A stretch of 20,697 nt of DNA from CALCKU01 sp964534845. Its GTDB lineage: Bacteria > Pseudomonadota > Alphaproteobacteria > Caulobacterales > Maricaulaceae. The position numbers and the translations under genes are program-made. How positions within the stretch are numbered: the first letter of the stretch is position 1; the number at the start of each line of letters is the position of its first letter. Below the pieces are notes generated by a model. It worked only from the letters and a program-made list of their open reading frames with translations. It was not told where the DNA came from and ran no database searches. The stretch spans positions 1 through 20,697 of the forward strand of contig CAZHPV010000049.1 in assembly GCA_964534845.1 (NCBI GenBank), written 5' to 3'. Shown in pieces: positions 14,678 to 20,697 of this stretch.

Positions 14678-16432
14678 TTACAGATCAGCCAAGTTATCTA
14701 ACGGGTAATCAAATACAATAGCCGAGCCTGCCCTCAGGGCTGCTAGCCTTGAATTTGCCTGTGGCATGATCGTGCTGGCATGAAATGCTGCCAATTTTTG
14801 CATATTTGAAGCAAGAGGGTCTTGCGCCTTTTCGCCCTGACACGCCGCCTTAATAAGGAAAGCGCCGCTAATAATATCGGCGCAAATATTCAAATAATCT
14901 GTAGCAATGCTCAGCGCGTCTTTCTCCGAAGCTTCCAAAACAATCTGTGTTGCTGATTCGAGTGTTTCTATGCCTTCCGCTAGGCATTTAGCACTCATTT
15001 CATAACCAGGCATATCCTCAGACATAGATAAGACAGTTTTTAAATCTGAAATCAGTGAGGCCATGGCCTGGCCGCCATCACGCCGTAATTTACGCCCGAC
15101 AAGGTCCATAGCCTGAATACCATTTGTACCCTCGTAAATGGGCGCAATGCGTGAATCGCGGTAATGCTGTGCCGCACCTGTTTCTTCTACAAATCCCATG
15201 CCGCCATGAACCTGAATGCCTATTGATGCCGCTTCGACACCGCAATCAGAACCGTAGGATTTGGCAATGGGAGTTAATAAAGCATCGCGCGCATGGGCAG
15301 CTTTACGGGCGGCTTCATCTTTTAGAACAAGAGAGGCGTCACTCGCTGCGGCTGTCGCCATGCAAATTGCCCGCGCTCCCATCAGTCGCGCTTTCATTTG
15401 CATCAACATACGCCGCACGTCAGGATGCCCGATAATAGGGGCCTTGCCTTCTTCATCTATCACCCGGCCTTGTACGCGCTCCTGCGCAAACCCCAGAGCC
15501 TGTTGATAGGCGCGGTCACCGATAGCGACCCCTTGAACGCCAACAAATAATCGTGCCTCATTCATCATGGTGAACATACAGGCCAGTCCACGATTAGGCT
15601 CTCCGACAAGCCAGGCCTTGGCGCCGTCAAATTCCATTATGCACGTAGGGCTGCCGTGAATTCCCAATTTATGCTCTAATCCTATAGGCCTAAAATCATT
15701 TCGCTCACCGCGCTCACCGTTTTCACTCACCAGATATTTAGGGGCCAAAAACAAAGATATCCCTTTTGAGCCGGCAGGCGCATCAGGCAGACGGGCTAAA
15801 ATCAAATGAATGATATTATCGGCACAATCATGATCACCCCAAGTGATAAAAATCTTTTGCCCCGAAACCGCATAAGACCCATCAGCTTGTGGTATCGCTT
15901 TAGATCGCACCGGCCCGAGATCAGAGCCGGCCTGTGGTTCAGTCAGGCACATAGCGCCCGACCACTCACCCATGACCATTTTATCCAGATATTTAGCCTG
16001 TAATTCTGGACTGGCATGAGCATGCAAAGCTTTGACGGCACTTGTCGTTAACATCGGACATAACCCAAAGGCCATATTCGCCGCGTAAATCATCTCATTG
16101 GCGGCAACACTGACAACTTGAGGCAATCCCATGCCGCCAATATCTGTAGGCGCCGATAAAGCTTGCCAACCGGACTCAACAAAAGCCTCATAAGCCTCCT
16201 TGAACCCCGGCGACGCTGTGACATCACCGTCTTTAATCGAGGCCGGATTTTGATCGCCGTCCCAATTAATCGGGGCAAGAACGTCCTGAGAAAAAGACGC
16301 AGCTCCGGTTAGAATATCATTGATTAAATCGTGACTGACTTCACTATGTTCCGGGTGTTCAAGCAAACCATCTATATCAACAGCGTGTCGCAGGAGGTAA
16401 TGCATGGCTTTTACGGGCGCAATATATGTCAT
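14678..16432 (-). CDS. Acyl-CoA dehydrogenase, long form (DmdC/FadE-like)
   Basis: This FAD enzyme oxidises an acyl-CoA to the 2-enoyl-CoA and passes electrons to electron-transferring flavoprotein. At 584 residues it belongs to the long acyl-CoA dehydrogenases, which have an extra C-terminal domain, like the 3-methylmercaptopropionyl-CoA dehydrogenase DmdC and related uncharacterised enzymes. Visible motifs are AMCLTEPQAGSDLG (substrate/FAD loop), KIFITWGDHD, QVHGGMGFVEETGAAQHYRD, and IYEGTNGIQAMDLVGRKL, whose Glu434 is the expected catalytic base. The ATG at 16432 has AGGAGA 5-6 nt upstream. There is no dmd, crotonase or thiolase gene beside it, so the substrate, DMSP-derived thioester or fatty acyl-CoA, cannot be assigned. 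It stands alone, 142 bp from the yfgM-like gene. Confidence 0.9.
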   Translation of the reverse strand: MTYIAPVKAMHYLLRHAVDIDGLLEHPEHSEVSHDLINDILTGAASFSQDVLAPINWDGDQNPASIKDGDVTASPGFKEAYEAFVESGWQALSAPTDIGGMGLPQVVSVAANEMIYAANMAFGLCPMLTTSAVKALHAHASPELQAKYLDKMVMGEWSGAMCLTEPQAGSDLGPVRSKAIPQADGSYAVSGQKIFITWGDHDCADNIIHLILARLPDAPAGSKGISLFLAPKYLVSENGERGERNDFRPIGLEHKLGIHGSPTCIMEFDGAKAWLVGEPNRGLACMFTMMNEARLFVGVQGVAIGDRAYQQALGFAQERVQGRVIDEEGKAPIIGHPDVRRMLMQMKARLMGARAICMATAAASDASLVLKDEAARKAAHARDALLTPIAKSYGSDCGVEAASIGIQVHGGMGFVEETGAAQHYRDSRIAPIYEGTNGIQAMDLVGRKLRRDGGQAMASLISDLKTVLSMSEDMPGYEMSAKCLAEGIETLESATQIVLEASEKDALSIATDYLNICADIISGAFLIKAACQGEKAQDPLASNMQKLAAFHASTIMPQANSRLAALRAGSAIVFDYPLDNLADL

Positions 16433-16540
16433 TGATCTCTCCTAACGGATTTATAGTCTCAATTTATATGCCATAATTTGCATAGAATATGAAGAATAAT
16501 ATCCCGCGACATTTAATCTGGCAATGCCTCAAAATTCCAT

Positions 16541-16568
16541 AAAAAAACCCCTCATAAAATGAGAGGTT
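16541..16568 (-). terminator. Intrinsic terminator downstream of the Gly-rich membrane protein gene
   Basis: On the minus strand a 10-bp stem (AACCTCTCAT paired with ATGAGGGGTT, one G-U pair) closes a 3-nt loop and is followed directly by seven T residues. It begins 23 bp after the stop codon of the 98-residue gene. This is a textbook rho-independent terminator and separates that gene from the acyl-CoA dehydrogenase. Confidence 0.9.
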
Positions 16569-16591
16569 TATATTTTATTCTAAAATCAGGA

Positions 16592-16888
16592 TTAGGCTTT
16601 ATTGCCCATAACCTTTCCAAGAATAAATGTCAGAATTGTTCCACCGACACCGCCAGAAACGGCACCGCCTAACAAACTACTCACATTTAAACCAGCGCCC
16701 GCACTAGGATCAGCAAAAAGACCACCCAAACCCGGAATAAGCGGCGCTAGAGCCGCAAGTCCGGTTCCGCCCACAATACCCGTAAGGCTGCGGCCCATTG
16801 TTCCCATAGATGAATTCATAACCTTGCCGGCAATGTTGCCACCTGCAGCACCACTTAATAGGCCGAGGCCTAAACTTACAATATCCAT
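16592..16888 (-). CDS. Small Gly-rich hydrophobic membrane protein
   Basis: The 98-residue product is dominated by Gly, Ala, Leu and Ile. It has hydrophobic segments at the N-terminus (IVSLGLGLLSGAAGGNIAG), in the middle (LTGIVGGTGLAALAPLIPGLGG) and at the C-terminus (GGAVSGGVGGTILTFILG). The repeated GxxxG and GGxxGG spacing suggests glycine-zipper packing of membrane helices. It resembles a widespread group of uncharacterised bacterial small proteins that begin MDIVSL and have a GNIAG motif. Function is unknown; it carries no recognised bacteriocin leader. The ATG at 16888 has GGGGAG 4 nt upstream; an in-frame ATG at 16900 lacks a ribosome site. The gene stands alone, divergent from the cytochrome gene, and ends in a strong terminator, so it is its own transcription unit. 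Confidence 0.78.
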   Translation of the reverse strand: MDIVSLGLGLLSGAAGGNIAGKVMNSSMGTMGRSLTGIVGGTGLAALAPLIPGLGGLFADPSAGAGLNVSSLLGGAVSGGVGGTILTFILGKVMGNKA

Positions 16889-16922
16889 AAAACTCCCCAT
16901 TTTGACATTTTTACTGTCATTT

Positions 16923-16928
16923 ATTATA
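16923..16928 (-). promoter_or_regulatory. Possible -10 element for the Gly-rich membrane protein gene
   Basis: A perfect TATAAT read on the minus strand lies 34 bp before the ATG at 16888. No -35 resembling TTGACA is seen at 16-18 nt upstream. Upstream DNA contains a short cgag-tttatt-ctcg dyad at 16931-16944. Activation by a regulator or an alternative factor is possible. Confidence 0.3.
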
Positions 16929-17016
16929 GCCGAGTTTATTCTCGACCTGCGCGATTTTGACCCTATCAAACGCACAAATCAAGTGCTAAACTATATTTAG
17001 AACAAAGGCCAAACGC

Positions 17017-17535
17017 ATGAAAATAAGAAAAAACGGGCGTTTAATAGGAAAAATAGGCCTTCTCAGCCTCATTTTGACGACGAGTTTAAACGTAACTGCC
17101 TGTGGTGAAACCTCTAATATTTCTAAGCCGTCGAAAAGCTTACAGACGTCGAATACGCCTAAAATTATCGCTACACCTGTCAAAACCGTAGCAAAGAAAA
17201 ATACCAAAAACGCCGATCCATTACTCCACGGCAAAAAGATTTATAAACGTTGCAAAACCTGTCATACTCTTACAGAGGGCGGCAAGCACAGAGTGGGTCC
17301 AAACCTTTGGGCCGTCATGGGTAGTCAGGCCGGTACACGAGAAGGATTTGCCTATTCAAAGGCTTTAAAAGAGTCAGATATTGTCTGGAATGACGACAAC
17401 CTTAATGCCTTTCTCGAAAAGCCTTCAAAATATATTCCAAAAAACCGCATGACATTTATCGGACTTAAAAAAGAAGAAGACAGAATTGCCGTTATTGAGT
17501 ACATAAAGTCTGAAACGACTCCCGCGAAGGAATAA
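17017..17535 (+). CDS. Membrane-anchored class I cytochrome c (lipoprotein)
   Basis: The 172-residue precursor has a basic N-terminus, a hydrophobic signal and a lipobox VTAC (Cys29), so it is predicted to be a lipoprotein facing the periplasm. A Thr/Lys-rich linker (about 30-65) precedes a cytochrome c fold. The haem site is CKTCH (Cys79, Cys82, His83), GPNLWAVMG follows as in mitochondrial-type cytochrome c, and Met145 in PKNRMTFIGL is the expected sixth ligand. Such anchored cytochromes usually shuttle electrons between the bc1 complex and a terminal oxidase. The ATG at 17017 has AAAGG 8 nt upstream. A LysR gene follows after 31 bp on the same strand. Domain assignment is strong; the electron partner is inference. 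Confidence 0.92.
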   Translation: MKIRKNGRLIGKIGLLSLILTTSLNVTACGETSNISKPSKSLQTSNTPKIIATPVKTVAKKNTKNADPLLHGKKIYKRCKTCHTLTEGGKHRVGPNLWAVMGSQAGTREGFAYSKALKESDIVWNDDNLNAFLEKPSKYIPKNRMTFIGLKKEEDRIAVIEYIKSETTPAKE

Positions 17536-17566
17536 AGTAAAACGCTGTTAGAGGGGCGAAAAGGTT

Positions 17567-18538
17567 ATGAGTGACAGCGAAAAAATTGCACGACGGGTGG
17601 ATTGGGGTGATTATTCCGTATTTTTGGCGATTGCCCAAAACGGATCTGTCTCAAAAGCCGCAGATGCGCTGGGTCGAACACAACCGACTATCAGCAAACG
17701 TCTAGACAATCTTGAGCACCGTTTGGGTGTCCCATTATTTTCGCGTTCAACCAATGGCATGAAACTCACCGCCATGGGTGAAATAATTTTCGAAAAAGCT
17801 ATGTCGATTAATCGCAGCGCGAAAGATATAGAAAATCTTTCGGCGCAATTTGATGGAAATGAGGAGGGAAACGTTACCCTTCACTGCATGGACATGCTCT
17901 CAACGCATATAATAATCCCACATCTATCCGAGTTCCAAAGTCTGAACCCTAATATTCACCTGACTATATATAATCAAATTCAGGGCTATGACGAAAAAGA
18001 CATGGCACAAGATATCTCTATTCAGGCTAGCATCGAAAAACCAATGGATTTTCTAGCTTTTCCATTGGCGAGTTTGCACTTTATGCCCATGGTTACGCAG
18101 GCCTATGAGGACAAATATGGATTACCCAGAAATGCCAAGGATGGGGTTAATCACAATATTATGTATATGCGACGCTCCGGACTTAAGAGCACAAAAGAGC
18201 GCCCCCTAACAGATGCGTTGCGTGAACTCATTGACCCAAATCTAAGCGCAGATAGCGGCGCGCTCATCCTGCAAGCGGTTTTGAACGGAGCCGGGATATC
18301 CATGCTTCCAACCTTTATTGCTACACTCTTTCCACAATTAAAAATCCTGGATTTTAACATTACACATTCCTACCCCTTTTGGTTGGTGCAAAATGCACAC
18401 CTCTCAAAACGCAGTCGAATAAACACAACAAATGATTGGCTCATGGACCTATTTGATGCGACAAGCATGCCTTGCTTCTCCTCAGATTTCATCCACCCTA
18501 GCGAATTTTGTAATAATGAAATTATTCCACCGAAATGA
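17567..18538 (+). CDS. LysR-family transcriptional regulator
   Basis: This 323-residue DNA-binding protein has an N-terminal winged helix-turn-helix at about residues 15-72. The sequence runs SVFLAIAQNGSVSKAADALG, then RTQPTISKRLDNLEHRLGVPLFSR, typical of LysR regulators. A linker helix and a periplasmic-binding-protein-like effector domain follow (from about residue 100). The effector domain is divergent; no ligand can be suggested. The gene is co-directional with the cytochrome c gene 31 bp upstream and may be co-transcribed. It lacks the divergently oriented target gene that many LysR regulators have, so its target is unknown. The ATG at 17567 has AAAGG very close upstream. A Ser/Pro/Asn-containing tail follows the last helix. 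Confidence 0.9.
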   Translation: MSDSEKIARRVDWGDYSVFLAIAQNGSVSKAADALGRTQPTISKRLDNLEHRLGVPLFSRSTNGMKLTAMGEIIFEKAMSINRSAKDIENLSAQFDGNEEGNVTLHCMDMLSTHIIIPHLSEFQSLNPNIHLTIYNQIQGYDEKDMAQDISIQASIEKPMDFLAFPLASLHFMPMVTQAYEDKYGLPRNAKDGVNHNIMYMRRSGLKSTKERPLTDALRELIDPNLSADSGALILQAVLNGAGISMLPTFIATLFPQLKILDFNITHSYPFWLVQNAHLSKRSRINTTNDWLMDLFDATSMPCFSSDFIHPSEFCNNEIIPPK

Positions 18539-18612
18539 GCGCCGTATCGTATGTTTGACTTTTTTTGCGCTATCAGGCAAAGCCTATCACCTTGTAAAAT
18601 TGGATTATAAGT

Positions 18613-19419
18613 GTGGCTAAAGCTAAGAAAACCATAAAAAAAATCTCCTTTGCAGCCAGTAATAAGCTCGAAGCCAAGCAGGCCCGTAAAAAATTAATAG
18701 AGCTTTATGGCGATTATGACGCGGCATCCGCTGATGTGATTATTCCGTTAGGCGGTGACGGTTTTATGCTTGAAACGCTGCGCCGACATATGACGTTGAT
18801 AAAGCGGGGCCTGCCTGTTTATGGTATGAATAAAGGCACGATCGGCTTTTTGATGAACCATTACCAAGAAGAGAACCTTCTAGAGAGACTGGCAAGTGCA
18901 AAACGCGCAACCATGCGACCACTATGCATGATAGCCAATGGTGCGGGCGGTACGTTTCATGAGCTGGCTATAAATGAGGTGGCGCTTTTTCGCCAAACAC
19001 GTCAAGCAGCCCATATCAAAATTTATGCCGATGATAAGATTAGACTCGAACGTCTTATCTCTGACGGAATCCTCGTAGCCACACCGGCAGGTTCGACAGC
19101 TTATAATCTGTCTGCACATGGACCGGTATTACCCATGGGGTCTGACATTCTAGCTTTAACACCTATTAGCGCTTTTAGACCACGGCGCTGGGGTGGCGCC
19201 TTGCTACATTCTAATACCCGGATTGTATTCGAAGTGCTTGATCCCGAAAAACGCCCGGTGAGCGCGACGGCTGATAGTCAGGAAATCAGACATGTTACGC
19301 GGGTCGAAATTTTTCAGGATCCTAAAACAACACTAAATTTGCTATTTGATTCCGAACACGGTCTTGATGAGAAAGTCTTACAAGAACAATTCCTAGACTA
19401 CGGGGCGAATTTTGACTAG
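18613..19419 (+). CDS. nadK: NAD kinase
   Basis: This enzyme phosphorylates NAD+ with ATP (or polyphosphate) to NADP+ in the cytoplasm and is normally essential. The 268-residue protein shows the GGDG motif (residues 47-50, in IIPLGGDGFMLETL), GMNKGTIGFLMN, the NE-containing segment ELAINEVALFRQ, and the glycine-rich TPAGSTAYNLSAHGPVL. Length and order are those of the compact alphaproteobacterial form. The start is a GTG at 18613 with only a weak ribosome site. It is accepted because the conserved domain begins within about ten residues and no upstream in-frame ATG exists before the LysR stop. The last 27 bp overlap the convergent DUF2336 gene. Confidence 0.95.
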   Translation: MAKAKKTIKKISFAASNKLEAKQARKKLIELYGDYDAASADVIIPLGGDGFMLETLRRHMTLIKRGLPVYGMNKGTIGFLMNHYQEENLLERLASAKRATMRPLCMIANGAGGTFHELAINEVALFRQTRQAAHIKIYADDKIRLERLISDGILVATPAGSTAYNLSAHGPVLPMGSDILALTPISAFRPRRWGGALLHSNTRIVFEVLDPEKRPVSATADSQEIRHVTRVEIFQDPKTTLNLLFDSEHGLDEKVLQEQFLDYGANFD

Positions 19420-20547
19420 GCCGTCCAGCTTTTCCAGAAAATAAGTTTGATCCCTGTCGGACAATTCGACGGGAAGCGTTAAAACCCGCTGAAGCATAAT
19501 CGCCTGAAAATCTCCTCGGTCATATGACAAACCTCCATTTTCCAGATCGCGGAAAATAGCACAAGCCGCCCGTAATATATGTATGTTGCGAGCCTCCAAT
19601 CCAATGCGCGTGCACAAAGCCTGCAATCCAAACGGCCCGCTATCATGAATCATTATGGCCGCTTTGGCATGATTTAATCCAGCAAGGTTCGCCAAGGCAT
19701 GTTCTACAAATCGCATTTGTCCACAACAAGCCGCTCGAATAATCAAGCCTATATCTAAACGACCTTGCCCCTTTATACTCCTAACGAACCTTTCGATATC
19801 CCGAGACAGCCAACTCTGATCAATAATATCGACTGTTGCGCGTTGCCGCGTCCGCGTGGCCAGATCGATTGCGACTTGTGGTGATAAGGCATGACGTTGC
19901 TGCAATTGAATGGCCACGTCTTCTGTCACGAGTGTTATGAGTTTTTCAGCAATAGAGACAGGAAGATCACGCCGGTCAATAAAACTTTCTTTTATCAGAT
20001 CATCATCCTTATAAAGGGTCAGGATCGCCGCCGCTGTATCTTCTGAAATCACAGCCCCGTCATTGGCTGCCATTTCCGCAACGGCATGATGATCGCCGAA
20101 ACGTACAATAGCGCGCGTAATAGGATCGCTGAGTGTTTTGCGTTTCGCGACGGCCATAATTTTCGCGGCGGCTTTTGATTTTAGAACCGCAATTAGGTCA
20201 CTATCGTTAAATACAGGCGAGTTCTCGATGAGAGGAACGGCAACGCTGTCTATGTCAGCCGCAAGTTTTAGTGCAATATTACGCGGCAGGTTAGGCGAGT
20301 TTTTAAGCGTAACCGATAGAGCGCGCCGAACAATGTCCGCGACGTCATGCACCATGTAATTCAGAATTTTATAGGCAAATTCGCGCTCGTCATCATTAAG
20401 CTTACTATCGCGAAATGTCCGACAAATACGCTGTGCCGCTACCGCGCGAATATCCTTTTTTGGGTGCCGGATAAGCAAACGGACATCTTCGGCCTTAACA
20501 GCTTTGATGGGCGGATTGGAAAATATATTCTTAGCGTTAGCCTGCAT
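19393..20547 (-). CDS. DUF2336 domain protein
   Basis: The 384-residue protein is predicted cytoplasmic and mostly alpha-helical with HEAT-like repeats. Segments such as EDVRLLIRHPKKDIRAVAAQ, SVAVPLIENSPVFNDSDLIAVL, ITRAIVRFGDHHAV and LDIGLIIRAACCGQMRFVEHAL match the alphaproteobacterial DUF2336 family. The ENSPVFNDSDLI motif is characteristic. The molecular function is not established. The ATG at 20547 has no clear ribosome site, but the next in-frame Met is more than 60 residues in, inside the conserved region. The gene converges on nadK and overlaps it by 27 bp (TAG at 19395-19393 inside the last nadK codons). tRNA-His lies 64 bp upstream on the same strand. Confidence 0.88.
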   Translation of the reverse strand: MQANAKNIFSNPPIKAVKAEDVRLLIRHPKKDIRAVAAQRICRTFRDSKLNDDEREFAYKILNYMVHDVADIVRRALSVTLKNSPNLPRNIALKLAADIDSVAVPLIENSPVFNDSDLIAVLKSKAAAKIMAVAKRKTLSDPITRAIVRFGDHHAVAEMAANDGAVISEDTAAAILTLYKDDDLIKESFIDRRDLPVSIAEKLITLVTEDVAIQLQQRHALSPQVAIDLATRTRQRATVDIIDQSWLSRDIERFVRSIKGQGRLDIGLIIRAACCGQMRFVEHALANLAGLNHAKAAIMIHDSGPFGLQALCTRIGLEARNIHILRAACAIFRDLENGGLSYDRGDFQAIMLQRVLTLPVELSDRDQTYFLEKLDGLVKIRPVV

Positions 20548-20611
20548 GTGCGCAAGCTACGACTTTATGGTAAATAGGAGGTTACCAAGCTATTCGACAG
20601 ATTTGGGAGGA

Positions 20612-20688
20612 TGGTACCGCCTCTTGGTCTCGAACCAAGGACCTCCGGTTCCACAAACCGGCGCTCTAACCAACTGAGCTAAGGCGGC
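20612..20688 (-). tRNA. tRNA-His (anticodon GTG), CCA encoded
   Basis: The 77-nt gene folds as a complete cloverleaf. The acceptor stem pairs GCCGCCT with AGGCGGT, including a G1-U72 pair. The D arm is GCTC/GAGC, the anticodon stem CCGGT/ACCGG encloses loop TTGTGGA (anticodon GTG), and the T arm is CTTGG/CCAAG with loop TTCGAGA. The 3' ACCA is encoded, so the discriminator base is A73. The base before G1 is T, so no G-1 is encoded. G-1 and C73 are near-universal tRNA-His features; their absence is a documented trait of one clade of Alphaproteobacteria that includes Caulobacter. Confidence 0.96.
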
Positions 20689-20697
20689 ATTTCTAAT

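Noticed and set aside
16889..16975. Longer N-terminus for the Gly-rich membrane protein (start at 16975)
   Set aside because: The extra residues are polar and lack a ribosome site, they include the likely promoter, and the family-like start MDIVSL has GGGGAG in front.
1..20697. Mobile element, prophage, CRISPR or biosynthetic cluster
   Set aside because: No transposase, integrase, phage gene, terminal repeats, spacer-repeat array or multi-enzyme accessory cluster was seen. The tRNA-His at the edge shows no duplicated 3' end within the window that would mark an integration site.

Overview
The window looks like chromosomal core sequence from a moderate-GC (high 40s % by eye) alphaproteobacterium. 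Four things point there: the pyruvate dehydrogenase E1 beta subunit carries its own N-terminal lipoyl domain; enolase, an FtsB/DivIC-like protein and pdhA-pdhB-pdhC-lpd lie in the alphaproteobacterial order; the L32 protein is of the zinc-less alphaproteobacterial type; and the tRNA-His lacks the usual G-1/C73 pair. A low-GC member of the Caulobacterales/Maricaulales/Hyphomonadaceae area would fit, but that is inference. There is no phage, transposon, integron or CRISPR array.

Layout. 1-391: 3' end of a membrane acyltransferase (+), meeting lpd tail to tail at a palindrome. 430-7586 (-): the pyruvate dehydrogenase cluster, read right to left as pdhA, a DUF3291-type gene, pdhB, pdhC, an acidic-repeat envelope protein and lpd. 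The DUF3291 gene is wedged between pdhA and pdhB with 1-nt junctions. A perfect AT-rich inverted repeat lies in front of pdhA. The acidic-repeat gene contains a 100-N assembly gap inside its repeat tract. 7676-10188: ftsB-like gene (-), a LysE-type exporter (+), eno (-) and rpmF (-). 10368-10875: two small conserved-looking genes, convergent and overlapping by 134 bp. 10522-14535 (-): a yfgM-like gene, bamB, der and the GIY-YIG-like gene, resembling the yfgM-bamB-der synteny of other Proteobacteria. 14678-16432 (-): a long acyl-CoA dehydrogenase. 16541-17535: a Gly-rich small membrane protein (-) with a strong intrinsic terminator, divergent from a lipoprotein cytochrome c (+). 17567-19419 (+): a LysR regulator and NAD kinase. 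19393-20547 (-): a DUF2336 protein overlapping nadK by 27 bp. 20612-20688 (-): tRNA-His.

How they work together. The left half supplies lower glycolysis (enolase) and the entry of pyruvate into the TCA cycle: E1 alpha, E1 beta, E2 and E3 are all present, with lipoyl swinging arms on both E1 beta and E2. The middle block serves division (FtsB-like), ribosome production (L32, Der) and outer-membrane protein assembly (BamB, YfgM-like). The right part mixes fatty/thio-acyl-CoA oxidation, electron transfer, NADP supply and translation.

Nothing in the window forms an obvious defence island or biosynthetic cluster. The less ordinary items are the DUF3291 gene embedded in the pdh operon, the pre-pdhA palindrome, the acidic-repeat protein broken by the assembly gap, the 134-bp antisense coding overlap with a divergent GIY-YIG-like protein, and the atypical tRNA-His. 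No stretch longer than about 300 bases lacks a gene; the longest intergenic regions are under 200 bp.
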